From positions 1 through 6,028 of the forward strand of contig SEEY01000266.1 in NCBI GenBank assembly GCA_004211235.1: a DNA stretch of 6,028 nucleotides, given 5' to 3'. Below are positions 1 through 6,026 of the stretch, in pieces. The notes under the pieces are model-generated. The model had not been told where the DNA came from and did no database searches. It worked only from the letters and a program-made list of their open reading frames with translations. Both the position numbers and the translations under genes were made by a program. The DNA comes from Rubrivivax sp. GTDB lineage: Bacteria; Pseudomonadota; Gammaproteobacteria; Burkholderiales; Burkholderiaceae. Numbering within the stretch: the first letter of the stretch is position 1; each line of letters starts with the position of its first letter.

Positions 1-237
1 CGCCGAAGCGATCGCACTGCCGACCATGCCGCATGCGAGCAGCTTCAGTTGCGGATGCTCAGCACGCCAGTCCCCAACGAGATCGCTCAGGGCTCGGGCG
101 AACACGTCGGCACCCGAGAGCGTGGACGCGCCGTCATTGGACTGGCGCGTCTGCAGCACTTCACCGTCGCCACCGAGCAGGAAGGCGCGCAGCCGCGTGC
201 TGCCCCAGTCGAGCGCGATGAGCCGGGCTTCAGCCAT
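1..237 (-). CDS. dgoK: 2-dehydro-3-deoxygalactonokinase, N-terminal part (gene cut by left window edge)
   Basis: This is the first 79 codons of a sugar-acid kinase that phosphorylates 2-keto-3-deoxy-D-galactonate to the 6-phosphate, the second step of the DeLey-Doudoroff route for D-galactonate; it acts in the cytoplasm. The protein begins [19 protein letters not shown]. The DWG-S/T-T/S-x-LRAF segment (residues 10-19) is the N-terminal phosphate-binding signature of the DGOK family, and LLACGMVGS (residues 66-74) is a second family-typical stretch. The ATG at 237 overlaps the TGA of the upstream dehydratase gene by one base (TGATG), so translation is probably coupled. No other start fits as well. 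Family members are usually about 290-330 aa, so roughly three quarters of the gene is missing. The identification rests on motifs and on position directly after dgoD. The frame is open to the edge with no sign of damage. Confidence 0.9.
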   Translation of the reverse strand, partial: MAEARLIALDWGSTRLRAFLLGGDGEVLQTRQSNDGASTLSGADVFARALSDLVGDWRAEHPQLKLLACGMVGSAIASA

Positions 238-1385
238 CACCACTCGGCCACGGAACCGTCGGCGTGGCGCCAGACGGGGTTGCGCCAATCGGGCGGATTC
301 TTGGCCGCTTCGATGACACGCTCCTCGTCGATCTCGACCCCCAGCCCCGGCTTGCGCAGCGGGTTGATGAAGCCGTTCTCGATGTGGAAGTCGTCCTTGT
401 TCTTCACGAAGTCCAGCAACTCGGCACCCTGGTTGTAGTGGATGCCCATGCTCTGCTCCTGCAGCACGGCGTTGTGGGAGACGAAGTCGACGGCGAGGCA
501 GGCCGCCAGTGCCACGGGCCCCAGCGGGCAGTGCGGCGCGAAGGCGACGTCATGCGCTTCCGCCATCGAGGCGATCTTGAAGCACTCGGTGATGCCACCG
601 GCATGCGACAGGTCGGGCTGCACGATGGCGATCCCGCCGGCCTGGAAGACGCGCTTGAAATCGAAACGCGAGAACATGCGCTCGCCGGCCGCGAGCGGAA
701 TGCTGGTCTGCTCAGCCAGGCGCGGGTAGTACTCGGCCTGCTCGGCCAGCACCGGCTCCTCGACGAACAAGGGGCGATACGGCTCCAGCGCCTTGAGCAG
801 CGACTTGGCCATCGGCGCGGCCACGCGGCCGTGGAAGTCGATGCCGAACTCGATGTCGTGGCCGAAGGCCTCGCGGATCTCGGCGATGCGGGCCACGGCC
901 TCGTCGATCTTGCGGGCGCTGTCGACGATGCCGAGTTCCTCGGTGCCGTTCATCTTGAAGGTGTCGAAGCCGCCTTCTCGCAGGCGCTTGATGTCGCGGA
1001 TGACGTCGGCCGGGCGGTCGCCGCCGACCCAGGAATAGACCTTCATCCTGTCGCGCACCAGGCCGCCCAGCAGCTCGTACACGGGCTGGCCCATGGCCTT
1101 GCCCTTGATGTCCCACAGCGCCTGGTCGATACCGGCGATGGCGCTCATCAGGATGGGGCCGCCGCGGTAGAAGCCGGCGCGGTACATCACCTGCCAGAGG
1201 TCGTTGATGCGGGACGGATCCTGGCCGATGAGGTATTCAGACAGTTCGTGAACGGCCGCCTCGACCGTGCGTGCGCGGCCCTCGATGACCGGCTCACCCC
1301 AACCGACGACGCCCTCGTCGGTCTCGATCTTCAGGAACATCCACCGCGGCGGGACGCGATAGGTCGTCAGCTTCGTGATTCGCAT
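237..1385 (-). CDS. dgoD: D-galactonate dehydratase (enolase superfamily)
   Basis: The enzyme dehydrates D-galactonate to 2-dehydro-3-deoxy-D-galactonate, the entry step of galactonate catabolism, using a bound Mg2+ in the cytoplasm. It is 382 aa, the same length as Escherichia coli DgoD. The active-site residues known for that enzyme sit at the same numbers here: metal ligands D183, E209 and E235, catalytic H185 (in GIDFHGR) and H285 (in APHCPLGP), and E310. The N-terminal capping domain is residues 1-115 or so ([20 protein letters not shown]) and the barrel follows. The start is the ATG at 1385; upstream lies only a weak purine-rich patch (CCAGAGCC) and no strong Shine-Dalgarno. It is the first gene of the visible operon and overlaps dgoK by one base. 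Upstream inverted repeats at 1439-1455 and 1482-1495 are candidate operators. A related sugar-acid dehydratase specificity is possible but less likely given the exact residue match. Confidence 0.96.
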   Translation of the reverse strand: MRITKLTTYRVPPRWMFLKIETDEGVVGWGEPVIEGRARTVEAAVHELSEYLIGQDPSRINDLWQVMYRAGFYRGGPILMSAIAGIDQALWDIKGKAMGQPVYELLGGLVRDRMKVYSWVGGDRPADVIRDIKRLREGGFDTFKMNGTEELGIVDSARKIDEAVARIAEIREAFGHDIEFGIDFHGRVAAPMAKSLLKALEPYRPLFVEEPVLAEQAEYYPRLAEQTSIPLAAGERMFSRFDFKRVFQAGGIAIVQPDLSHAGGITECFKIASMAEAHDVAFAPHCPLGPVALAACLAVDFVSHNAVLQEQSMGIHYNQGAELLDFVKNKDDFHIENGFINPLRKPGLGVEIDEERVIEAAKNPPDWRNPVWRHADGSVAEW

Positions 1386-1438
1386 GGCTCTGGGCTCGTT
1401 CAGGAACGACGCGGAGCTTAGGAGGGGCTGCTAGTTCT

Positions 1439-1455
1439 GAAATATCGTTTATTTC
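1439..1455. promoter_or_regulatory. Inverted repeat GAAATA-N5-TATTTC, candidate operator of the dgo operon
   Basis: GAAATA (1439-1444) and TATTTC (1450-1455) are perfect inverted 6-bp arms around TCGTT. The site lies 54-70 bp upstream of the dgoD start, in an AT-rich patch of otherwise GC-rich DNA. On the minus strand the best -10-like hexamer for dgoD is TATAGC (1467-1462), just upstream of the repeat, which would place the repeat around the transcription start where a repressor could block. No convincing -35 accompanies that hexamer, so the promoter itself is uncertain. Sugar-acid operons are commonly controlled by GntR- or IclR-family regulators, but I cannot assign this site to a family. 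Confidence 0.4.
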
Positions 1456-1481
1456 GCTTCTGCTATAGCCAGTTCGCATAC

Positions 1482-1495
1482 GGAAAGCGCTATCC
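1482..1495. promoter_or_regulatory. LacI/GalR-like operator candidate (GGAAAGCGCTATCC)
   Basis: The 14-bp element is palindromic at 12 of 14 positions, with the single mismatched A/A pair at positions 4 and 11, around a central CG (AAGCGCT). A central CG flanked by AAG/CTT-type arms is the usual architecture of LacI/GalR-family operators. It lies about 100 bp upstream of dgoD and overlaps the place where a minus-strand -35 would fall for the -10-like TATAGC at 1467-1462. GCTTTCC at 1508-1514 is a further inverted copy of the left arm GGAAAGC. No regulator gene is in the window, so the link to dgo expression is an inference. Confidence 0.4.
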
Positions 1496-1526
1496 CAGGC
1501 CAAAACGGCTTTCCCCAACGATCTCT

Positions 1527-1538
1527 AGGGTTAACCCT
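1527..1538. promoter_or_regulatory. Perfect 12-bp palindrome AGGGTTAACCCT abutting the -35 of the small-ORF promoter
   Basis: AGGGTTAACCCT is fully self-complementary. Its last base is the first base of the -35 hexamer (1538-1543) of the plus-strand promoter. The right half plus one base, AACCCTT (1533-1539), recurs as a direct repeat at 1554-1560, exactly 21 bp (two helical turns) downstream and running into the -10 hexamer. This is the arrangement expected for a dimeric regulator contacting one face of the promoter. The regulator is unknown. Confidence 0.45.
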
Positions 1539-1565
1539 TGCGTATCTAGTGGAAACCCTTATACT
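1538..1565 (+). promoter_or_regulatory. Sigma70-type promoter of the small ORF
   Basis: TTGCGT (1538-1543) is the -35 and TATACT (1560-1565) the -10, with a 16-bp spacer. The -10 matches five of six consensus bases and the -35 keeps TTG. Transcription would start near 1572, leaving a leader of roughly 27 nt before the ATG at 1599. The clean A/T-rich -10 in GC-rich DNA, followed directly by a Shine-Dalgarno and start codon, makes this the best promoter in the window. Confidence 0.65.
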
Positions 1566-1586
1566 GCAGGCGTTCAACAAAGAAAG

Positions 1587-1592
1587 AAGGGA
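1587..1592 (+). promoter_or_regulatory. Shine-Dalgarno of the small ORF
   Basis: AAGGGA lies within AGAAGGGA (1585-1592) and is separated from the ATG at 1599 by 6 nt. It is purine-rich and complementary to the 16S rRNA 3' end. It fixes the start of the 34-codon ORF and is the main argument, with the promoter, that the ORF is translated. Confidence 0.65.
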
Positions 1593-1598
1593 AACCAA

Positions 1599-1703
1599 AT
1601 GGAACTGCTCCTCGCCATCGCTCTGGGTCTGTCCGCCGTCGGCGTCATCGGCCAGTTCGGCGACGCTCTGTACCGCCGCCTGACCGGCAAGATCGCGATC
1701 TGA
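1599..1703 (+). CDS. Small hydrophobic protein of 34 aa, unrecognised, probable single-span membrane peptide
   Basis: I do not recognise this protein. It starts MELLLAIALG, continues LSAVGVIGQF and ends with GDALYRRLTG then KIAI. Residues 3-20 are almost entirely hydrophobic with small residues, long enough for one short membrane helix. The tail carries two Arg and one Lys, so the positive-inside rule would put the C terminus in the cytoplasm. There is no lipobox and no clear signal-peptidase site. Support for it being a gene is a sigma70 promoter 34 bp upstream, a well-spaced Shine-Dalgarno, and codon use like its neighbours: 29 of 33 codons after the start end in G or C, with several GCT/GGT. 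It is alone on the plus strand between two minus-strand operons. Its stop is 7 bp from the kinase gene stop, so it is convergent with the kinases and divergent from dgoD. It could instead be the 5' part of a regulatory RNA, but coding looks more likely. Confidence 0.7.
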   Translation: MELLLAIALGLSAVGVIGQFGDALYRRLTGKIAI

Positions 1704-1708
1704 TCGCG
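1694..1708. repeat. Small hairpin CGCGAT-CTG-ATCGCG over the small-ORF stop codon
   Basis: Six-base arms (1694-1699 and 1703-1708) flank a 3-nt loop that includes part of the TGA of the small ORF, and the second arm fills the gap between the two convergent stop codons. It overlaps another palindrome, GATCGCGATC (1691-1700). No T-run follows on either strand, so it is not a canonical intrinsic terminator. It could still slow polymerase or stabilise a 3' end. Confidence 0.3.
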
Positions 1709-1710
1709 GG

Positions 1711-4161
1711 TCACTTCGCTGCGCGCCCGGCGCTGATCTCGTCGATCAGGCGCCGGATGTCCGCAAAGTCGAAGGGCTTCAACAAGGCCCGCACATGCGG
1801 GCCGAAATCCTTCAGCGCATTGCCCATCGCATAGCCTGAGGAGAACACCACCCAGGCGTCCGGCGCGATGCGCAGGATGGCCCGGGCCAGGTCCACGCCC
1901 GACATGCCGATCAGGCTCACGTCGGTGATGACCAGATCCACCTCATCCGGCCGGTAGGCCTGCAGCGCCTCCTCGGCGCTGGCAAAGGCCCGCACCTGCA
2001 GGCCCTCCTCCTCCAGCATCCACATGATCTGCTCCCGCAGGTCGTCGTTGTCCTCGACGAACAGCGCCCGCAGCGGCGCCTGCACCCGGGGCCGCAGGGC
2101 GTAGCGCGCAACGGTGCGGACGAACTGCAGCGGCGAAACGGGCTTCTGCAGGCAGGCCTGGTAGCCCGCGTCCAGCGCGGCGTCGCGGTCCTCCGTGCGC
2201 ACGAACGCCGTCACGGCGACGGCCGGCAGCGTCTCGGCGCTGAGGCCGAGCTCGCCGCGGACACGGCGGGCCAGCGCATAGCCGTCCATGCCCGGCATGC
2301 CGAGGTCGCTGAGCAGGATGTTGAAATTCCGCTCCGCCAGCATGCCCAGCGCTTCGACGGCCGACTGCGCCGTCGTGACATGCGCACCCTGCTCCGACAG
2401 CATGCGCGCATGCGCCTCCAGCACATCGGCGTGGTCGTCCACCAGCAGCACGTTCAACCCGGCCACGGAAGCTTCTTCCGTCTCCGCGCCGGGCACACCC
2501 TCGAGCGGTGACCGGCCGGAGCTGGCGCGCGGCAGCCGCACGACGAAGACGGACCCGCGGTCCGGCCCCGGGCTGCTGGCAGACACCTCGCCGCCATGCA
2601 GCTCGGTCAGGTTCTTGACGATGGACAGGCCCAGACCCAACCCGCCGTGAACGCGGGCGGCAAGGTCATCGGCCTGGCTGAAGCGGTCGAACAGCCGCGG
2701 AATGAAGCCGGCCTCGATGCCCTGGCCGGTGTCGCTGACGCTCAGCTCCACGCTGTCGGCGTGCACCGTCGTCGCGACCGTCACACAGCCACCCGCGGGC
2801 GTGAACTTCATCGCGTTGGTCAGCAGGTTCATGACGATCTGCATCAAGCGGCTCGGGTCGCCGGAGATGCCGGCGGGCTGCGGCGACATCTGCAGCTCGA
2901 TGCCGAGCTGGCGCGACTCGGCCGTCGGCCGCGCGGTGTCGGCGGCATTCGTGACGATGTCGTTCAGGTCCAGCGGCTGCATGTCCATGCGCAGCTTGCC
3001 GGCGATCAGGCGGCTCATCTCCAGCAGGTCGGCAACGAGGACGGACTGGGCCTGCGCATTGCGCGCGATGGCCTGGATGCCACGGTGCACCGTCGCCGCG
3101 TCGATGCCCGGCTGGACGAGCACATTGGCCCAGCCGACGATGGCAGCCAGCGGCGTGCGCAGCTCGTGGCTGACGGCGGCGATGAACTGCTCCTTGGCAT
3201 GCGAGGCATGCTCGGAAGCGCTGCGTGCGGCCTGCTCGGCGGCGAGCAGCTGCTCGCGACGCAACTGCAGTTCGCGCCGGTCCGTGACGTCATGGAAATA
3301 GACGGACAGGCCGTCGTCGGACGGATAGCAATGGCATTGCAGCCAGCGGTCGCCCTCCACCTGCGACTCGAACGAGACCGCCTGACGGCCTGCCAGCGCG
3401 CGCTGGAAACCGAGTTCGAACGCCGCGCCGCTGAAGACATCGCGCCGGTGCTGGCCCAGCAGCTCGGCGGCGTGGCAGCCCAGCAGCAGCGCACCCTGTT
3501 CGTTGGCATAACCGATGCGGCCATCGTGCTCGATGAGCAGCAGCCCGTCGGTGATGCTGTTCAGCGTCGCCTGCAGCTTGCGGTCGGCCTGCAGCAGCGC
3601 CTCGCTGCGCTCGCGCACGCGCTGCTCCAGCGTCTCGTTGAGCTCGCGCAGCTGCTCCTCGGCGCGGCGGCGTTCCTCCACCTCGGCGAGCAGCGCGGTG
3701 TTGGCGCGCTGCACCTCGCGCGTCTTGCGGTGCAGCTCGGCGAACACCGCCACCTTGGACCGCAGCACCACGGCGTTCACCGGCTTGCTCAGGTAGTCGA
3801 CAGCGCCGCTGCCGTAACCCTGCAGCCGGTGCTGGTCCTGATCGAAATAAGCCGTGAGGAAGATGATCGGCAGGTGCGCCGTCTTCTTGCGCTCCTTGAT
3901 CATCTGCGCCAGCTCGATGCCGTTCATGTCGGGCAGCTGGATGTCCAGCACCAGCACGGCGAACTCGTCGGCCATCAACGCGCGCAGCGCCTGCTCGGCG
4001 GACAGCGCACGCACCAGGCGGTATCCCGGGTCGTCCAGCACCGTTTCCAGCACCAGCAGGTTGGCGGGCTCGTCGTCGACGATGAGGATGTTGATCGGCA
4101 AGGCATCCTCGGCCACAGGCGGCGGCGGTTCGGTGGTTGATCGCAGATCGGGGTGCGCCAT
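1711..4161 (-). CDS. Hybrid histidine kinase, REC-PAS-HisKA-HATPase-REC-REC (816 aa)
   Basis: This is a soluble-looking signalling kinase with no membrane segment. It has an N-terminal receiver at 23-142 (acidic D29/D30, phospho-acceptor D73, T103, K126). A charged coiled coil spans about 143-195 and a PAS domain about 196-297. The HisKA H-box SHELRTP carries H332. The HATPase has an N-box with N445/N449, G1 box DTGQGI at 477-482, F-box near 490-497 and G2 box GGLGLGLS at 506-513. Receiver 2 spans about 569-688 (D575/D576, D619, K673). Receiver 3 spans about 697-810 (E703/D704, D747, K795). The start chosen is the ATG at 4161 (MAHPDLRSTT), 2 bp after the stop of the upstream kinase, so translation is probably coupled; no good Shine-Dalgarno is visible. 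An in-frame start at 4254 exists but adds 31 unlikely residues overlapping the neighbour. The signal sensed and the output are unknown. Receiver 3 reads DVSLIGMSG, lacking the usual Pro four residues after the phospho-Asp. Confidence 0.93.
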   Translation of the reverse strand: MAHPDLRSTTEPPPPVAEDALPINILIVDDEPANLLVLETVLDDPGYRLVRALSAEQALRALMADEFAVLVLDIQLPDMNGIELAQMIKERKKTAHLPIIFLTAYFDQDQHRLQGYGSGAVDYLSKPVNAVVLRSKVAVFAELHRKTREVQRANTALLAEVEERRRAEEQLRELNETLEQRVRERSEALLQADRKLQATLNSITDGLLLIEHDGRIGYANEQGALLLGCHAAELLGQHRRDVFSGAAFELGFQRALAGRQAVSFESQVEGDRWLQCHCYPSDDGLSVYFHDVTDRRELQLRREQLLAAEQAARSASEHASHAKEQFIAAVSHELRTPLAAIVGWANVLVQPGIDAATVHRGIQAIARNAQAQSVLVADLLEMSRLIAGKLRMDMQPLDLNDIVTNAADTARPTAESRQLGIELQMSPQPAGISGDPSRLMQIVMNLLTNAMKFTPAGGCVTVATTVHADSVELSVSDTGQGIEAGFIPRLFDRFSQADDLAARVHGGLGLGLSIVKNLTELHGGEVSASSPGPDRGSVFVVRLPRASSGRSPLEGVPGAETEEASVAGLNVLLVDDHADVLEAHARMLSEQGAHVTTAQSAVEALGMLAERNFNILLSDLGMPGMDGYALARRVRGELGLSAETLPAVAVTAFVRTEDRDAALDAGYQACLQKPVSPLQFVRTVARYALRPRVQAPLRALFVEDNDDLREQIMWMLEEEGLQVRAFASAEEALQAYRPDEVDLVITDVSLIGMSGVDLARAILRIAPDAWVVFSSGYAMGNALKDFGPHVRALLKPFDFADIRRLIDEISAGRAAK
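1727..1756. repeat. Inverted repeat inside the 3' end of the kinase gene, possible end signal for the small-ORF transcript
   Basis: CCGGCGC (1727-1733) pairs with GCGCCGG (1750-1756), and TGAT (1734-1737) with ATCA (1745-1748), with one bulged G at 1749 and a 7-nt loop. The element is just downstream of the small ORF in its reading direction. It lies in coding sequence and has no T-run, so terminator function is weakly supported. The pairing may be a by-product of GC-rich codons. Confidence 0.2.
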
Positions 4162-4163
4162 CT

Positions 4164-6026
4164 TCAGCGGTGAAGCCAGACACGCATCAGGGAAAGAAGC
4201 TGGGCGGTGTTGACCGGCTTGGAGATGTAGTCGCTGGCACCGGCCTCCAGGCATTTCTCGCGGTCGCCCTTCATGGCCTTGGCGGTCAGGGCCAGCATGG
4301 GCAGGTTGCGGAACTCGGGATTGGCGCGGATCTCGCGCATCGTCTCGTAGCCGTCCATGTCCGGCATCATGATGTCCATCAGCACCAGGTCGAGGTCGGG
4401 CGTCTGCTTGACGATGTCGATGGCAGCGCGGCCGCTCGTGGCCGTGAGCACCTGCATGTCCTGGTTCTCGAGCAGCGTCGTCAGCGCAAAGATGTTGCGC
4501 GCGTCATCGTCGACGACCAGCACCTGCCGGCCGCGCAGCATCTCGGCGGCGCCGTGCAGCCGCTGCAGCACCTGCTGCTTGTCGGGCGGCAACTCGGTGA
4601 CGACGCGGTGCAGGAACAGCGCCGTCTCGTCCAGCAGCCGCTCGGGGCTCTGCACATCCTTCAGCACGACGCTCTTGGCGAGCGCGCGCAGTTGTTTGCG
4701 CTCGGCGTCGGACAAATCCTTGCCGGTAAAGACGACGACCGGCACGGCAGCCAGCGACGGATCGGCGTGCAGCTGCTGCAGCAGGCCGAAGCCGTTGACG
4801 TCGGGCAGGCGCAGGTCCAGCACCATGCAGTCGAAGTGCTGCTCGTCGAGCAGCTTCAACGCCTCGGCGCCGGTGCCCACGGCCACCAGCTCGATGTCCT
4901 TGTAGCTCAGCAGCTCGACGATGGCGCCGCGCTCGATCTCGTTGTCCTCGACGATGAGCAACCGTCGCGTGCGCGGCACGGTGAAGTCGCGGATGCGGTC
5001 GAGCGCAGCCTCCATGCCTTCGCTGGTGGACGACTTGACGAGATACGAGAACGCGCCGTGCGCCAGGCCATGCGTGCGGTCCTCCTCGGCGACGCTGAAG
5101 ATCTGCACCGGGATGTGGCGCGTCAGCGGGTCGAGCTTGAGCTGGTTGAGCACCGTCCAGCCCAGCATGTCGGGCAGCAGGATGTCCAGCGAGATGGCCG
5201 TGGGCAGGAAGCGCCGTGCCAGCTCCAGGCCCAGGCCGCCCTTGAGCGCCACCAGGCCCTTGAAGCCGCGGTCGCGGGCCAGGCCCAGGACGATGCGGGC
5301 GTACTGCGGATCGTCCTCGATGATGAGCAGCACCGGGTCGCCTTCGACGATGACGTCGCGGTCGTCAGCTACCTGCGTTTCGCGCACCAGCGGCAGGCTG
5401 GCGCGCATCTGCAGCGCCGGACCGGCGGCCTCCGGCTCGCCCGCCGAGCGGGCGGAGCGCACCGTGTCGACACCGCCGAAGTGCAGCGGCAGGAAGAGCG
5501 TGAAGGTGCTGCCCTCGCCGTGGCGGCTGACGAGCCTGATCTCGCCGCCCAGCAGGGTGGCCAGCTCGCGGCTGATGGCCAGGCCCAGGCCCGTGCCGCC
5601 GTATTTGCGCGAGGTGCCGGCGTCGGCCTGCTGGAAGGCCTCGAAGATCAGGCGCTGCTTGTCGGGCGCCACGCCGATGCCGGTGTCCTCCACCGCAAAG
5701 GCCAGCACCTGCGGCACCTTGCCGAGCACCGGGTGGTCGGCGCTCCAGCCTTCGCGCGCCAGGCTGACGCGCAGCTCCACATGGCCCTGCGACGTGAACT
5801 TGACGGCGTTGGACAGCAGGTTCTTCAGGATCTGCTGCAGCCGCTTGGCATCGCTCTCCATGCTGCGCGGCAGGTCGTCGGCGAACAGGATGCGCAGCGG
5901 CAGATTCTTGGCCTCGGCCACATGGCTGAAGTTGCGGTCGATGCTGTCGCGCAGGGACGCGAACGGAATCTCCTCGATCTCGACGGTGACCGTGCCCGAC
6001 TCGATCTTGGACAGGTCCAGGATGTC
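4164..6026 (-). CDS. Hybrid histidine kinase with three C-terminal receivers (5' end beyond right window edge)
   Basis: The visible part is 620 aa, numbered here from codon 6026. It opens with DILDLSKIESG, the second helix of a HisKA dimerisation domain, so the phospho-accepting His and all sensory domains lie outside the window. The HATPase has an N-box with N69/N73 (ILKNLLSNAVKF), G1 box DTGIGV at 114-119, F-box at 127-135 and G2 box GGTGLGLAIS at 143-152. Three receivers follow: A about 231-345 (D238/D239, D281, S311, K331), B about 354-470 (E360/D361, D404, T434, K456) and C about 501-618 (D506/D507, D551, T581, K603). In A and B the conserved Lys is followed by Ser and Asp, not Pro; C is canonical (ISKPV). 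The stop TGA lies 2 bp before the next kinase start, so the two form an operon. A GTG at 5921 could be mistaken for a start but lies inside the kinase core. Such layouts occur in large multi-domain sensor kinases of proteobacteria; the input cannot be inferred. Confidence 0.93.
   Translation of the reverse strand, partial: DILDLSKIESGTVTVEIEEIPFASLRDSIDRNFSHVAEAKNLPLRILFADDLPRSMESDAKRLQQILKNLLSNAVKFTSQGHVELRVSLAREGWSADHPVLGKVPQVLAFAVEDTGIGVAPDKQRLIFEAFQQADAGTSRKYGGTGLGLAISRELATLLGGEIRLVSRHGEGSTFTLFLPLHFGGVDTVRSARSAGEPEAAGPALQMRASLPLVRETQVADDRDVIVEGDPVLLIIEDDPQYARIVLGLARDRGFKGLVALKGGLGLELARRFLPTAISLDILLPDMLGWTVLNQLKLDPLTRHIPVQIFSVAEEDRTHGLAHGAFSYLVKSSTSEGMEAALDRIRDFTVPRTRRLLIVEDNEIERGAIVELLSYKDIELVAVGTGAEALKLLDEQHFDCMVLDLRLPDVNGFGLLQQLHADPSLAAVPVVVFTGKDLSDAERKQLRALAKSVVLKDVQSPERLLDETALFLHRVVTELPPDKQQVLQRLHGAAEMLRGRQVLVVDDDARNIFALTTLLENQDMQVLTATSGRAAIDIVKQTPDLDLVLMDIMMPDMDGYETMREIRANPEFRNLPMLALTAKAMKGDREKCLEAGASDYISKPVNTAQLLSLMRVWLHR

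Noticed and set aside
264..1421. Long plus-strand open frame opposite dgoD
   Set aside because: It is fully antisense to a gene with all catalytic residues intact. Its Leu/Ala/Asp/Gly/Val/His-rich composition is what the reverse strand of a GC-rich gene gives.
1420..1425. AGGAGG on the plus strand, a perfect Shine-Dalgarno sequence
   Set aside because: No start codon follows at usable distance on the plus strand (CTGCTAGTTCTGA follows), and it is on the wrong strand for dgoD.
1294..1518. 74-codon minus-strand frame reaching upstream of dgoD
   Set aside because: It overlaps the dgoD start out of frame, and its second half is an Arg-rich shadow of dgoD. I see no ribosome binding site supporting it.
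1694..1756. Intrinsic terminators between the convergent genes
   Set aside because: Hairpins are present but neither strand has the T-run needed, so I list them only as inverted repeats.
2596..4140. 514-codon plus-strand open frame opposite the 816-aa kinase
   Set aside because: It is antisense to a clear kinase and rich in His, Arg, Gln, Leu and Val with no recognisable domain. It is a GC-rich shadow frame.
3290..4183. 297-codon minus-strand frame overlapping the kinase
   Set aside because: It is out of frame with the kinase and extremely rich in Ala, Arg, Gly and Pro, with no domain. The kinase frame carries all the motifs.
4162..4254. Start of the downstream kinase at 4254
   Set aside because: It would add 31 residues with no receiver-domain character and overlap the upstream gene by about 90 bp. 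The ATG at 4161, 2 bp after the stop, is the normal operon arrangement.
4164..5921. GTG at 5921 as start of the upstream kinase
   Set aside because: The same frame stays open to the window edge and encodes the HisKA second helix (DILDLSKIESG) upstream, so this GTG is an internal Val codon.
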